Shown here: one piece after another, positions 8,583-18,474 of the stretch | Numbering within the stretch: the stretch's first letter is position 1 | Layout: each line of letters starts with the position of its first letter | Origin: JANNVK01 sp031414415 | GTDB taxonomy: Bacteria > Acidobacteriota > Blastocatellia > Pyrinomonadales > Pyrinomonadaceae | Assembly: GCA_031414415.1 (NCBI GenBank) | Contig: JANNVK010000223.1 | Span: forward strand, 1 to 64,000 | DNA: 64,000 bases | Direction: 5' to 3' | Translations under genes and position numbers: made by a program | Notes under the pieces: generated by a model | The model's database searches: none | The model's input: only the letters and a program-made list of their open reading frames with translations | What the model was told of the DNA's origin: nothing

Positions 8583-11500
8583 TTAAATTTCATTCAAAGC
8601 CTTATCTAACCAAGCATTCGTCAGCTTTTCCTGAATCGAATTTGCTTTCAATCTGTCGTTTAAATTCTTAAAATCAACATAGTCGAGATGTTGATCCTGG
8701 TTATAACAAGAAAATACGAACGATTCTTCGCCTGTGTGCGGATCAACGTGGCGTTGCAGACATTGAGCACAAACTTCCTTCATCATGCACTGCATCGGAC
8801 TGTTTATTGAACCGATTGCGGTGTGATTTTCCTTCAAAAATGGCTTCAAAGTTGAATGCCGAGCTTCGCGAACGCCGTTCATCATTCGATCAGAGCCGAT
8901 GGCAATAATTCGGTCAACGTCTTTCAGGTTCACTTTCGCTTCGCCGAGATTTCCTTGAGCGTAAGCAATCATTGCTTGCACAATATTTCCTCTAAAATGT
9001 GCATCTTGCAGACGATTTGGCTGAATATCGACTCCATAATCACTTGCCCAAACAACCTTGTCGGTAGCATTTTCAATCTCTTCACGTTTGAACAAATCGT
9101 CGCCATCTTTGTAGCCCGCGAAGTAAATTACCTTGTTATTCTTGGCTCGCATAGCTTTTGCAATCGAGAATAAAACAGCGTTTCCGAGTCCGCCACCAGC
9201 GAGCAAAACCGTTTCGTTATTAGGAATCTCCGTCGGCGTTCCGGTTGGTCCCATGACGACAACTTCTTCGCCTTCTTTGAGCAAACTGCACAGCCGCGAT
9301 GATGTTCCCATTTCCAAAACAATCATCGAAAGCAAGCCCTTTTCTTGGTCAACCCAAGCACCGGTGAGAGCTAAACCTTCCATCATCAAACGTTTACCGC
9401 CAACAATTGGTGCCGTAGTTTCAAAATTTTGCAGACGATAAAATTGTCCAGGTTCAAATTTTCGAGCTTGAAGTGGAGCTTTGACAATGACATCAATAAT
9501 TGTTGGTGTCAGACGGTCGATTTTTACGACATAAGCACGAAGCTCTGCGTCAAGATTTGCTTCGAGATTATCAAAAATTAAGTCGCGAGTTACTTGCGGA
9601 AGTTCACCACGATTCGCGAGTTCTTCGGCAAAAATTTCGACAACTTTTTCATAGCCGTGCTTCGCGGAAGACATTGCTTTGACAACATTTCCGGCATATT
9701 TCGGATGATTATCACCGTAATAACTGATGAATTTTCCGTCGTGTTGATACGATGTGAAAAAGCCTGATTTCGATTCGACAACGTGCATTTTTCCATCGAC
9801 ATTTTTGACAACTTCGTGTGGTTCAAAAAATTGCTTCCATTTATCGAGTTTGAATGTGCCGGGATTTTCCCTTTCGTAAATTACATTCGGAGAAGTTCCG
9901 GCTGCAACGCATAAAGTTCGTGCCGGAAATTCGACCATTTCACCCGAATTTTCAAATTTTCCATCAGCGTAATTAATTCGCTCGAAAATCAAACCATTTA
10001 TTGCACTAAATTCATCAGGAATAGCCTCTGTCGGACTCATTAATTCAATAAAATTAATGCCTTCTTCGAGAGCTTTTTCAACTTCTTCGTGATTCAGGCG
10101 ATACGCCGGAGAATCTTGCATTCGCTTGCGATAAATCAGCGAAACTCCGCCCCAACTTTGGACGAGTGGAACAAAATTTGGTTCTTCATTAGCGAGTTTT
10201 GCACGCTCTCTTTCGGCGACAATCGCCCGTCCGTGCGTGAGAAATTCGTTTAATACTTTTTTCTCTTCGTCATCAAATTTTGCAAGTATTTCAGCCTCGC
10301 CAAATTCTTTGACGATCGTTTCATATTTGCCGAGCATTTTTTCAACTTGAATCGGATAGTAAGCAAAAATTTCTGTTGAAGTATCGACTCCTGTCAGTCC
10401 GCCGCCGATCACAACTGCTGGCAATCTAACTTGCAAATTTGAAAGCGTATCTTTTTTAAATGCACCAGTTAGCTGAAGTGCCATCAAGAAATCTGAGGCT
10501 TGGCGAATGCCTCGAATCATATTGTTTTTCATCTTCACAATCGTCGGGCGACCTGCACCGGTGGCGATTGCGATATGGTCAAAACCAAAATTCCAAGCGT
10601 CTTCAATCGTCAAAGTTCCGCCAAAACGAATTCCGCCATAAGCACGAAAACGTTTGCGGCGAGTGAGCATCAATTGCAGCATCGTGAGGAAGTTTTTGTC
10701 CCAGCGGACGGTAATTCCATACTCTGAAACGCCTCCAAAACCTGACAAAATCCGGTCGTCCAACTCTGTTTTGATGTCGTTAATATCTTTGATTGGCTGC
10801 GGACAAACCTTTCCATTCTTTCCGGTAATTTTGTCATCAAGCGGCTCAATTTTTAAACCGTCCATGCCGATAACACCAAAGCCTTCGTTCAATAAATATT
10901 GCGAAAGTGTGTAGCCAGCTGGACCAAGCCCAACGACTAAAACGTTCTTTCCGTTATAAGGTAAAGCAAATGGACGCTTACAGTTAAGCGGATTCCAACG
11001 AGTCAAAAGCGAGTAGATTTCAAAGCCATAAGGAAGATCTAAAACGTCTGTCAAAACCGAAGTTTCAGTAAGCGGAATGTTGACTGGCTCTTGTTTTTGA
11101 AAGATGCAACCTTTCATACAATCGTTACAAATTCGATGTCCAGTTCCTGCACACATCGGATTATCGATTGTAATTAGAGCAAGTCCACCAATCGAATCGC
11201 CGTGCTTTTTGAGCAAGTGCATTTCCGAAATTTTCTCGTCAAGCGGACAACCATCAGCCTTGATTCCGAGCGGATTATTCTTCACAGTTCCATCTTTTTC
11301 GTGCAAACCGGTTGAACAAGAATCTTTTCCTCTTTCGTGACAAATTAAACAATAATCAATCTCATTCAAGGCTTCACGCATCGTTCCGCGATCGTCCGTG
11401 AGTTTAAATCCGACACGTTTTCGCAGATGATTTTCAGTAAAATTCATCAATTCCGGAATGCTCGTTTGCGGACGTGTGATATGAACTAAGTTCTCGTAAT

Positions 11501-12098
11501 CTAATGATTTAGGCGTTTTAAAACTTACCCATTTTTTTGTTTGATTATAAAAACTAAAAGCTGACCATTTTTCGACTATTTCTAAATCAGCAACATTTGC
11601 AGTCTCATCTTCTTGAAGTTTTGCAGTAAGTGTAGCAAGAGCCAATTCTTCGTCAAGATTGACGACTGCAAACTTCGTCATCAGTCCAATCAAACTCAGG
11701 TTTAACTCATTGATATTGAGGTCTTTAGCAGCTTCGGCACTATATTTTTTTGTAGCTTTTCTCTGAACAAAAAACTTATATTTCCAGATTGGATCGTCAG
11801 CGTGAATTTTCGCGAGAAGTGCTTCGTGTTCTTTTTCAATGTGAAAAAGTTTGGCAATAAAATTTGATAAATATGGAGCCGAATCCGTAAGAATTTTCGA
11901 TTCAGCTTTTCGTTCATAATTTTCGCCACGTGCAGCAATATACTGAACCAAAGAGTCACCAAGTTCTTTGTTTTGTGAAATTATTTCAGCATAAAACAGT
12001 TCAGCGAGTTCGCGTAGCTTTTCAGGTTTGTGTAAATCAGAATATTGGAAATCGTTAATTCCAAGTTGAAAGTCGTTTTTATTTGTTTCAGTTATCAT
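8583..12098 (-). CDS. Giant FAD/Fe-S NAD(P) oxidoreductase, GltD-like module fused to PyrK-like reductase module
   Basis: An 1171-aa protein. I take the ATG ending at 12098 (MITETNK) because AAAGAG precedes it; a longer frame reaches 12173. Residues 1-240 are a helical region I do not recognise. Residues ~250-330 hold Cys clusters of the GltD N-terminal type: CLICHERGKDSC, then CAGTGHRICNDCMKGC, a Cx7Cx2Cx3C 4Fe-4S pattern. An FAD-binding GLGPAG lies near 390 and a second nucleotide-binding VVIGGGLTGVD follows. The last ~300 residues are a ferredoxin-reductase/PyrK-like unit with FEPGQFYRLQNF, the NAD-binding VLLAGGGLGNAVLFS and a C-terminal Cx5Cx2C..C 2Fe-2S motif. This is the NfnA plus NfnB domain content in one chain, so a role in NAD(P)H/ferredoxin electron transfer is inferred. 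Confidence 0.8.
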   Translation of the reverse strand: MITETNKNDFQLGINDFQYSDLHKPEKLRELAELFYAEIISQNKELGDSLVQYIAARGENYERKAESKILTDSAPYLSNFIAKLFHIEKEHEALLAKIHADDPIWKYKFFVQRKATKKYSAEAAKDLNINELNLSLIGLMTKFAVVNLDEELALATLTAKLQEDETANVADLEIVEKWSAFSFYNQTKKWVSFKTPKSLDYENLVHITRPQTSIPELMNFTENHLRKRVGFKLTDDRGTMREALNEIDYCLICHERGKDSCSTGLHEKDGTVKNNPLGIKADGCPLDEKISEMHLLKKHGDSIGGLALITIDNPMCAGTGHRICNDCMKGCIFQKQEPVNIPLTETSVLTDVLDLPYGFEIYSLLTRWNPLNCKRPFALPYNGKNVLVVGLGPAGYTLSQYLLNEGFGVIGMDGLKIEPLDDKITGKNGKVCPQPIKDINDIKTELDDRILSGFGGVSEYGITVRWDKNFLTMLQLMLTRRKRFRAYGGIRFGGTLTIEDAWNFGFDHIAIATGAGRPTIVKMKNNMIRGIRQASDFLMALQLTGAFKKDTLSNLQVRLPAVVIGGGLTGVDTSTEIFAYYPIQVEKMLGKYETIVKEFGEAEILAKFDDEEKKVLNEFLTHGRAIVAERERAKLANEEPNFVPLVQSWGGVSLIYRKRMQDSPAYRLNHEEVEKALEEGINFIELMSPTEAIPDEFSAINGLIFERINYADGKFENSGEMVEFPARTLCVAAGTSPNVIYERENPGTFKLDKWKQFFEPHEVVKNVDGKMHVVESKSGFFTSYQHDGKFISYYGDNHPKYAGNVVKAMSSAKHGYEKVVEIFAEELANRGELPQVTRDLIFDNLEANLDAELRAYVVKIDRLTPTIIDVIVKAPLQARKFEPGQFYRLQNFETTAPIVGGKRLMMEGLALTGAWVDQEKGLLSMIVLEMGTSSRLCSLLKEGEEVVVMGPTGTPTEIPNNETVLLAGGGLGNAVLFSIAKAMRAKNNKVIYFAGYKDGDDLFKREEIENATDKVVWASDYGVDIQPNRLQDAHFRGNIVQAMIAYAQGNLGEAKVNLKDVDRIIAIGSDRMMNGVREARHSTLKPFLKENHTAIGSINSPMQCMMKEVCAQCLQRHVDPHTGEESFVFSCYNQDQHLDYVDFKNLNDRLKANSIQEKLTNAWLDKALNEI

Positions 12099-12275
12099 GA
12101 TTGCTCTTTTCAATAAATAAAGTATAAACGAAAATATAGCATTGTCAGCAGTTTGAAAACAAAATAACGGCATTAGATTCGTAGTTGAAAGAAATGAATA
12201 GAAGTAATTTATCTAAAATAATTCTTTTAAACTAGTGAAAATGTGTAAACAAGTATGCAAAAGCTCAAAGAAATA

Positions 12276-12306
12276 TTGAGCAATTATCGCTAAAATGTGC
12301 TATAAC
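12276..12306 (+). promoter_or_regulatory. Possible promoter for the tyrosine autokinase gene
   Basis: The 262-nt divergent gap 12099-12360 has no gene. TATAAC at 12301-12306 with TTGAGC at 12276-12281 (19-nt spacer) is the best promoter-like pair. The -35 element overlaps a small CTCAA/TTGAG hairpin. The spacing is long, so this is tentative. Confidence 0.3.
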
Positions 12307-12360
12307 AACAGTTCATTTATTGATGAATTTATATGTTTTTAGAGGTTTTTAGGAAGAAGT

Positions 12361-14877
12361 ATGGCAAAAGACGAACGACTCTTACCCTTACCGCGAGGTG
12401 TTGAATTACAAATTCAGCAACAAGATACACCAGCAAGCTACGCACCGGTTTACGAGGACGAGTTTACGGAAGGTCGCTCCGTAAAGGAATATCTCAATGT
12501 AATCTACAAAAAATTGTGGCTTATTTTGACAATGGTAGTTTTAACAACAGCCGCTGTTTCGTTGTATATGTATAAGCAACCGTCGATTTTTCAAGCATCG
12601 ACAACGCTTTTGATTCAACCGCCAAAACAACGTGCGACATCAAAAGAATCAATTAATATTAATTTTGGAACTGACCAGCAATATTGGGCAACTCAAATCA
12701 GATTACTTCAAAATTTTGAATTAATGCGTAGTGTCGTCGTAAAACTCGGTTTGTATCGCGATCAGAGTTTGATAAAAACCAACACCGGCGGAATTGTTAG
12801 TACGCTTCGTTCGATGATTTCGGGTGGCAAAGAAGAAGAAAAAAAAGAAACATCGCTTCCGGTTTTGACCGATACAAACGCTTCGCCTTCAAATCCTGAT
12901 TTAGCTTCATTATCGCCCGAAGAACAAAAAGCGACTGACTCGATTGCCGCGGTTTTACTTTCAAATCTATCTGTTGAACCTTTTGAGAAAACCAGTCTTG
13001 TCAGTTTAAAAGTTTCAAATACAAGTGCTGATTTAGCAATGAAAGTTGCAGATGCAGTCGCGGTCGGGTTTATTGAAAGCGATGCCAAACGCGAAATTGC
13101 CGGAACTGAAAAAACCTTTGAAGACCTGACCAAATCAATTACCGATTTGCAATCAGAACTCGCCGCTAAAGAAATTGAACGCATAAATTATATGACAAAT
13201 AGCGGAATGTCATTAGCTGAAAAAGGCACGGAATTAACCGCCGGAAGACTGCAAACAATGAGCGGACAATGGCTTGCATCCGAAGACGAGCGACGCAAAT
13301 TGCAAGGACAATATGATGCCGCAGTTCGTGCAAAAAATAATGGAGAAATTTATGCAGTTGTCGGCGAGAAAGGTTCGGTTAATGAAGCACGAAGCCAAAA
13401 TCGCGAAAGAGTTAACAAACTTCAAGATCAGCTTAAATTAGTTGACGAGCAAATTGTTGCCGCTGAGAGCAAGTTGAGCCAGCTTTCAGTTAAATATACT
13501 GATGAATATTCGGAAGTCCAAGTAGTAAAAAAACAAATCGAAAAACTCAAAGAATTTCGCACCAAAACTGAAAGAGAAACAAACGCCAAAATTGAGGATG
13601 ACAGCCAAAAGCTCGAACGCGGCACAGAAAAAGAAGTTTTAACCGGACTTCTTGCCCAACTTAAATCTGCACAAAACCGTGAAGGAGAACTGAGAAATTC
13701 TTACCAACGCGAGATGGCAATGGCTAATCAGCAAGGACAATCAGCAACTCGTTTAACCACGCTTTCGAGCGAAATTGACACCAAACGTGGATTGTTAAAT
13801 ACTTATACGCAACGACAAAAAGAGGTCGAATTAGCTATCAGCACTGGTCGTCCTGACAATATTAAAATCACGAGCAAAGCGGCTCGTCCAAATGCTCCGA
13901 TTGGTCCAAACCGACCGCGAAATGTCATGGTTGCGTTTTTAGTTTCGCTCGTTGCCGGAATTGGTTTAGCTTTTTTACTTGATTATTTAGACGATTCAAT
14001 CAGAACATCTGATGAAGTTGGAAGAAGCCTCGGTTTACCGACATTAGCTTTAATTCCACACACAAGTGTGACAGAAAAAAGTCGCCGAAAATTGCTTCCT
14101 GGCGTTAATTCTGATGATGAACCGCAATATTCGCCGTCGCTAGTTTCGCTTAATGATAATCGCTCGGCTACCGCTGAGGCTTATCGGCATTTGCGAACTT
14201 CTTTGTTATTTTCTTCTGCGGGAAAACCGCCGCAAACAATTTTGATTACATCTTCGCAACCTTCGGAAGGTAAAACCACAACCGCAATGAACACAGCAAT
14301 TACGCTCGCTCAAGCTGGTGCAGATGTTGTAATTATTGATTGCGATTTGCGTCGTCCGCGACTTCATCAACATTTTAATTTAGAAAATTCGCACGGATTG
14401 ACAAATTATTTATCGGGCGAAAAAAATCCTGATAATTTGTTAAAACCGTGTCCGCGGCTTGAAAATTTAAAAGTTATTACGAGCGGACCAATTCCGCCAA
14501 ATCCGACTGAATTGCTTAGTTCAAACGAAATGAAAACACTTTTAACGTTTCTGAAAGGCAATTTCAAACACATTATTATTGATTCGCCACCAGCGATTTC
14601 GTTTACTGATGCAGCAATTCTCTCGACTCTTGCTGATGGTGTTGTAATTGTGGCAATGGTCGGGAAGAGCTCGACTCAACTTATTAAACGCTTTAAACAA
14701 CGCCTCAATAACCTTGGAGCGAGAATTTTTGGAGTTGTGCTAAACGGAATCAAGCCAAATTCGCTTGAATATGGATATTACGGTTATGGTTACAGTCAAT
14801 ATTACGACTACAACGACCCGAATGATAAAACAACGCCGTTAATGGAAGACAGTAAAATTCATACAACGAAACCTTAA
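12361..14877 (+). CDS. Wzc-like polysaccharide co-polymerase with cytoplasmic tyrosine autokinase (BY-kinase)
   Basis: An 838-aa inner-membrane protein that would set chain length and control export of a surface polysaccharide. Residues ~35-80 hold a Wzz domain with the first membrane helix (KKLWLILTMVVLTTAAVSLY). A long periplasmic coiled coil spans ~220-480. The GNVR-type PNAPIGPNRPR motif and a second helix follow near 515-540. The kinase domain has Walker A PSEGKTTT near 634, Walker A' VVIIDCDLRRPR near 656 and Walker B IIIDSPPA near 738. The C-terminus is a Tyr cluster (EYGYYGYGYSQYYDY), the expected autophosphorylation sites. It is unusual in standing alone, with no Wza or glycosyltransferase neighbours in the window. 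A hairpin terminator follows. Confidence 0.93.
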   Translation: MAKDERLLPLPRGVELQIQQQDTPASYAPVYEDEFTEGRSVKEYLNVIYKKLWLILTMVVLTTAAVSLYMYKQPSIFQASTTLLIQPPKQRATSKESININFGTDQQYWATQIRLLQNFELMRSVVVKLGLYRDQSLIKTNTGGIVSTLRSMISGGKEEEKKETSLPVLTDTNASPSNPDLASLSPEEQKATDSIAAVLLSNLSVEPFEKTSLVSLKVSNTSADLAMKVADAVAVGFIESDAKREIAGTEKTFEDLTKSITDLQSELAAKEIERINYMTNSGMSLAEKGTELTAGRLQTMSGQWLASEDERRKLQGQYDAAVRAKNNGEIYAVVGEKGSVNEARSQNRERVNKLQDQLKLVDEQIVAAESKLSQLSVKYTDEYSEVQVVKKQIEKLKEFRTKTERETNAKIEDDSQKLERGTEKEVLTGLLAQLKSAQNREGELRNSYQREMAMANQQGQSATRLTTLSSEIDTKRGLLNTYTQRQKEVELAISTGRPDNIKITSKAARPNAPIGPNRPRNVMVAFLVSLVAGIGLAFLLDYLDDSIRTSDEVGRSLGLPTLALIPHTSVTEKSRRKLLPGVNSDDEPQYSPSLVSLNDNRSATAEAYRHLRTSLLFSSAGKPPQTILITSSQPSEGKTTTAMNTAITLAQAGADVVIIDCDLRRPRLHQHFNLENSHGLTNYLSGEKNPDNLLKPCPRLENLKVITSGPIPPNPTELLSSNEMKTLLTFLKGNFKHIIIDSPPAISFTDAAILSTLADGVVIVAMVGKSSTQLIKRFKQRLNNLGARIFGVVLNGIKPNSLEYGYYGYGYSQYYDYNDPNDKTTPLMEDSKIHTTKP

Positions 14878-14889
14878 AACTTTTAGAAT

Positions 14890-14916
14890 GGACGGATTTT
14901 TTAACAAAATTCGTCC
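14890..14916. terminator. Bidirectional intrinsic terminator
   Basis: GGACG..ATTTT at 14890-14900 pairs with AAAAT..CGTCC ending at 14916, with one imperfect position, followed by a T-run. It separates the convergent ends of the autokinase and glucosidase genes. Confidence 0.75.
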
Positions 14917-14919
14917 TTT

Positions 14920-16863
14920 TTATTTTGTTTCCAAAACTCTTAAAACTTCCGCCACACTCCAAGCCTGGGCGAAGCAACCTCGTGGATTATTTGGCGAATC
15001 GCCATCGAAAATCTCTGAAATTTGACCTAATCCGGCTTCGGAAAGATGATTTTCAAAATCTGAAAGCCATGTAAAAATCTGAGCCTCATTTTTATTTCCA
15101 TTAGCTGAAACTTTCCGATATGCATCAATAAATCCGCCAATTAACCAAGCCCAAACTGTGCCTTGATGATATGAAGAATCACGTTTTAACGGCGAACCTT
15201 CATAAATTGGACAATAATTTGCGTCTTTTGGCGAGAGCGAACGCAAGCCGTAAGGCGTGAGCAATTCGTCTTCAACTTTTGCCACAACTTTGCGTGCTTT
15301 GCCGATTGAAAGCATCGAATAATGCAAACTTACGGCAAAAATCTGATTCGGGCGGACTGACGCATCTTTTTCTGTTTCGTTTACAACATCATAAAGACAT
15401 CCTTCAGCTTCATTCCAGAATTGTTTATTAAAACTTTTCTTGCAGAGATTTGCGAGCTTTTCGTATTGTTTACTGTCTTCTGTGTCGCCAAATTCATTGG
15501 CGAAATTCTGCATAATCCGCAATGCGTTATACCAAAGTGCTTGAATTTCGACGGCTTTTCCAGTTCGCGGCGTAATTACCAAATCACCGATTTTTGCGTC
15601 CATCCAAGTTAATTGAACTCCAGATTCGCCCGCAAAAAGTAAACCGTCTTCGTCCATTTTAATTTGAAAACGAGTTCCTTCAACGTGCCAAGCCAAAATA
15701 TTTGCGAGTTTGTCGTATAAATTTCTAATCACAAAATCGTAATCTTTGGTTTTTTCGACATAAGCCCGAATCGCTTCAAAATACCAAAGCGTTGCGTCAA
15801 CCGTATTGTATTCAGGCACTTCGCCCGCATCTGGGAAACGATTTGGCAACATTCCTTCGGAGATATGATGAGAAAATTCTAACAAAATTGATTTTGCAAT
15901 TTCCGGACGATTCGTTGCTAAAGTTAAGCCATTAAGTGCAATCATTGTGTCGCGTCCCCAATCTGAAAACCACGGATAACCAGCAATTATCGTCTTGCCA
16001 ACGCCACGAGAAACGATGAATTGATCGGCAGCAAGCACGAGTTGCTGTGCAAATTCGTCTTTTGCCTCAGCTTTCATAACTAAAATTTCACGTCTCGCTA
16101 GTTCATCTGTTTCAAAACTTTCAATATTTGAAATATCTTTGGGATTTGTCGAAGCGATCACGGATGCAGTTTTAGTCAAATCAAACTTCAAAACAAAAGG
16201 CTGAAACAAATCTTCGCGAAAATCAAAACCGCGTTCTTGCTCAATTAAATACTCAAAATTGCGATACCAATGACCTGTTTTTTCGACCGCAACAGCATTG
16301 TTTGAAAAATACAAAGATGGCATTTCCGCAAAAGGTTTTATTGAAATCAGATTTTTGGAAATATCGTAATTTTGATTAAATTTTGGCGTTTCGTGTTGAA
16401 GCGAGTGATAGTCTGAAAAAGAAAGTAACGGTTTCAATTCTAGTTCAATATGTTCGCTTGAGTTTAAAACTTGATATTGAATCACAGTCGAATTTGAACC
16501 ATGAATCATAAAAACTTTTTTCTCAATTTCAATCTCATTTATGTTGTAAACCCAAGTTGCCAAAGGATTTAGAGAAAAAGATTGCAGAAGTTTATAACCA
16601 TTTGGAGCAATTGTTTTTGGAAATTGGTTAGCTGAAAGTTCAAAACATTCGCCATTAATAATCACCGTTTCCTCAAATTTTGAGAGCATCGTGATTCGCC
16701 CGAGCGGCGGTTTTGTCGAGGCAGTCAGCAAACCGTGATAACGACGCGAGTTCGCACCAGAAATTGTTCCACACGCAAAACCGCCAATTCCATTAGTTTC
16801 AAGCCATTCTCGAGATGTTGCTTTTTCAAAATCTTTACAAATTTCTGAGTTGAATTTAATCAT
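14920..16863 (-). CDS. Glycogen-debranching-type amylo-alpha-1,6-glucosidase
   Basis: A 647-aa protein of the bacterial glycogen debranching enzyme family. The N-terminal GDE_N-type domain contains EWLETNGIGGFACGTISGAN and SRRYHGLLTA near residues 18-45. The C-terminal (alpha/alpha)6-barrel GH domain contains GYPWFSDWGRDTMIALNGL near 300, GLLFAGESGVQLTWMDAK near 420 and the late SYHQGTVWAWLIGGFIDAY stretch. It would remove alpha-1,6-linked branch stubs of glycogen or related glucans in the cytoplasm. No other glycogen genes are adjacent. Full length, with convergent terminator shared with the autokinase gene. Confidence 0.88.
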   Translation of the reverse strand: MIKFNSEICKDFEKATSREWLETNGIGGFACGTISGANSRRYHGLLTASTKPPLGRITMLSKFEETVIINGECFELSANQFPKTIAPNGYKLLQSFSLNPLATWVYNINEIEIEKKVFMIHGSNSTVIQYQVLNSSEHIELELKPLLSFSDYHSLQHETPKFNQNYDISKNLISIKPFAEMPSLYFSNNAVAVEKTGHWYRNFEYLIEQERGFDFREDLFQPFVLKFDLTKTASVIASTNPKDISNIESFETDELARREILVMKAEAKDEFAQQLVLAADQFIVSRGVGKTIIAGYPWFSDWGRDTMIALNGLTLATNRPEIAKSILLEFSHHISEGMLPNRFPDAGEVPEYNTVDATLWYFEAIRAYVEKTKDYDFVIRNLYDKLANILAWHVEGTRFQIKMDEDGLLFAGESGVQLTWMDAKIGDLVITPRTGKAVEIQALWYNALRIMQNFANEFGDTEDSKQYEKLANLCKKSFNKQFWNEAEGCLYDVVNETEKDASVRPNQIFAVSLHYSMLSIGKARKVVAKVEDELLTPYGLRSLSPKDANYCPIYEGSPLKRDSSYHQGTVWAWLIGGFIDAYRKVSANGNKNEAQIFTWLSDFENHLSEAGLGQISEIFDGDSPNNPRGCFAQAWSVAEVLRVLETK

Positions 16864-16898
16864 TTTTCAAAGTTAGCTTAAACCAAAAAAACTCGCAA

Positions 16899-16930
16899 CA
16901 AAAAAGGCTCACAATTTATTTTGCAAGCCT
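16899..16930 (-). terminator. Intrinsic terminator after the metal exporter gene
   Basis: On the minus strand AGGCT and AGCCT (16905-16909 with 16926-16930) close a hairpin with an extra CAA/UUG helix inside. It is followed by a U-run (16899-16904). It lies 70 nt past the stop of the gene at 17001-18455. Confidence 0.65.
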
Positions 16931-16957
16931 CTTTCAAACAACTTCATTTTGTTTTAT

Positions 16958-16989
16958 CTTTGCGTCTTTGCAACTCTGCGTCTTGGCGT
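16958..16989. repeat. 8-nt-phased micro-repeat
   Basis: Four consecutive octamers read CTTTGCGT, CTTTGCAA, CTCTGCGT and CTTGGCGT. A copy in the opposite orientation lies at 63700-63730. It sits between the metal exporter stop and its terminator. Confidence 0.6.
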
Positions 16990-17000
16990 TGAACATTTCC

Positions 17001-18455
17001 TTAACTAATTGAGTTATAACAAATTACAGCACCAAGACAAGCTATTACAAACGCACTCAAAACCGGCAATGCTTTAACAAATCGATAATTTCCGATTGCT
17101 GAATTTCCGAAAAACTTGCCAACATTTAGAAAAATCAAACCAATCGCCGTCAGAGTTGTTGCTAATCCGAGACTGAAAAATAACGTCAAAATAATTCCGT
17201 AACCAGTTCTGCCGAGTGAAATTGCCGAAAGCATCAAAACTAGAGCTGATGGACACGGCAGCAAACCGCCGGAAACACCGAGTGCGAGCAGGCTTTTCCA
17301 AGTAATTGATTCTGGTAAATCGTGTGAATGTGTCGAGCCGCCGTGTGTGTGAGTTCCGTCTGCGTGTGTATGTGTGTGTGAATCATGTGTGTGATTATCT
17401 TCTGAATGCGAGTGTTTCTCGGCATTCCAACCGAAAATTCCAAATAATCTGTCTTTGAAAAGTGAGATTCCGATAAAAAAAACTAACAATCCTGAAACGA
17501 AATTGAGCATCGGCATTAGTTTTTCGGGCAAGATGTAATTTGACGCAAAAATCGTGATAATTCCGAGTGCGAAAACGCCGAGTGTGTGTGTAATTGTGAC
17601 AACAAGCCCGAGAAAAATTGCGTGTTTCGAAGTTCCACGTGAGCCGACCAAGTATGCACCGACGACGGTTTTGCCGTGTCCGGGCGAAAGAGCGTGCATT
17701 GCACCAAGCCCAAAAGCGAGAATGAGTCCAAATAAAATTATCGAAGGTGTAATTTCTGGAAGCGTAATTAGCTCCGCGAGTTTGTCTTTTTGGACAATTG
17801 CCGAGGTTTGTCCATCGCGGTTTTGCAAAGTTTTGGCATCGGCAGATAAAGAATTTGTGGTGTAAGAAAATTCAGCTTTTTGCTCGTTCAAAGGAGCGGA
17901 AAGCAGATTTTCAGGATAGTTTTTTAGCTCGTCAGAAAGCGTATTTCCAAAAACATTGCTGTTAAAAACGTTGATTCGGTCACCGCGATTGACGACAATT
18001 TCTTTCCAGCCGATTCTCTCCGCAAAGTTTTTGTTCTCAAAAATAACTGAGTTTGTCTCTGCTTTTGGCGAATCTGCGATGAAATTCCATTCAATGCGAA
18101 GCGTATTCAAATTTCCTGAACCTTCTTTTAAGCTCGCAGTTTTTGAAACAAAACGAAGCGGAAGATTATCGCCGTTTACCACGAGAAAAAGATTTGAAGA
18201 TATTTTCGCTGTCAAATTTTCAGCGTATATATCAAGTTCAGCTGGCGATAGAATATTGTTTTTGTCGCTATCAATTTCGGCAATTGCTTGAAACGTTGGA
18301 ATTTCCGCCATATCCAAAATTTGTTTGATTTGAATTTGGTTTTTCTCAACTTCGAGCCGCGAAAACTGATTAACGCTGAAATTTCCGAGCGGATGTGCGA
18401 ATGCTGAAATTGCTATAAAAATAACTGCAATAATTGTGTAAAAGTATTTTTTCAT
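17001..18455 (-). CDS. NicO-family (RcnA/HupE-like) nickel/cobalt exporter with periplasmic EF-hand-like domain
   Basis: A 484-aa membrane protein. The ATG ending at 18455 is chosen because it opens a signal/anchor sequence (MKKYFYTIIAVIFIAISAFAHP). Residues ~20-220 are an extracytoplasmic domain in which DSDKNNILSPAE matches a canonical 12-residue EF-hand loop. The transporter part follows, with six likely helices, including GLGAMHALSPGHGKTVVGAYLVG (the H-x-x-x-P-G-H-G motif of the NicO family) and LLPCPSALVLMLSAI. A cytoplasmic-type loop is packed with about 15 His in HSHS/HTHT repeats, a metal-binding feature of such exporters. It is the last gene of a co-oriented set with TPR and DUF4331 genes, but REP-like elements separate it from them. 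Confidence 0.82.
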   Translation of the reverse strand: MKKYFYTIIAVIFIAISAFAHPLGNFSVNQFSRLEVEKNQIQIKQILDMAEIPTFQAIAEIDSDKNNILSPAELDIYAENLTAKISSNLFLVVNGDNLPLRFVSKTASLKEGSGNLNTLRIEWNFIADSPKAETNSVIFENKNFAERIGWKEIVVNRGDRINVFNSNVFGNTLSDELKNYPENLLSAPLNEQKAEFSYTTNSLSADAKTLQNRDGQTSAIVQKDKLAELITLPEITPSIILFGLILAFGLGAMHALSPGHGKTVVGAYLVGSRGTSKHAIFLGLVVTITHTLGVFALGIITIFASNYILPEKLMPMLNFVSGLLVFFIGISLFKDRLFGIFGWNAEKHSHSEDNHTHDSHTHTHADGTHTHGGSTHSHDLPESITWKSLLALGVSGGLLPCPSALVLMLSAISLGRTGYGIILTLFFSLGLATTLTAIGLIFLNVGKFFGNSAIGNYRFVKALPVLSAFVIACLGAVICYNSIS

Positions 18456-18474
18456 AACGTTAAATGTATCGACT

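Noticed and set aside
12762..13625. Minus-strand frames inside the tyrosine autokinase gene
   Set aside because: They are antisense to a confidently assigned coiled-coil region and are Ser/Phe-rich as expected from that.
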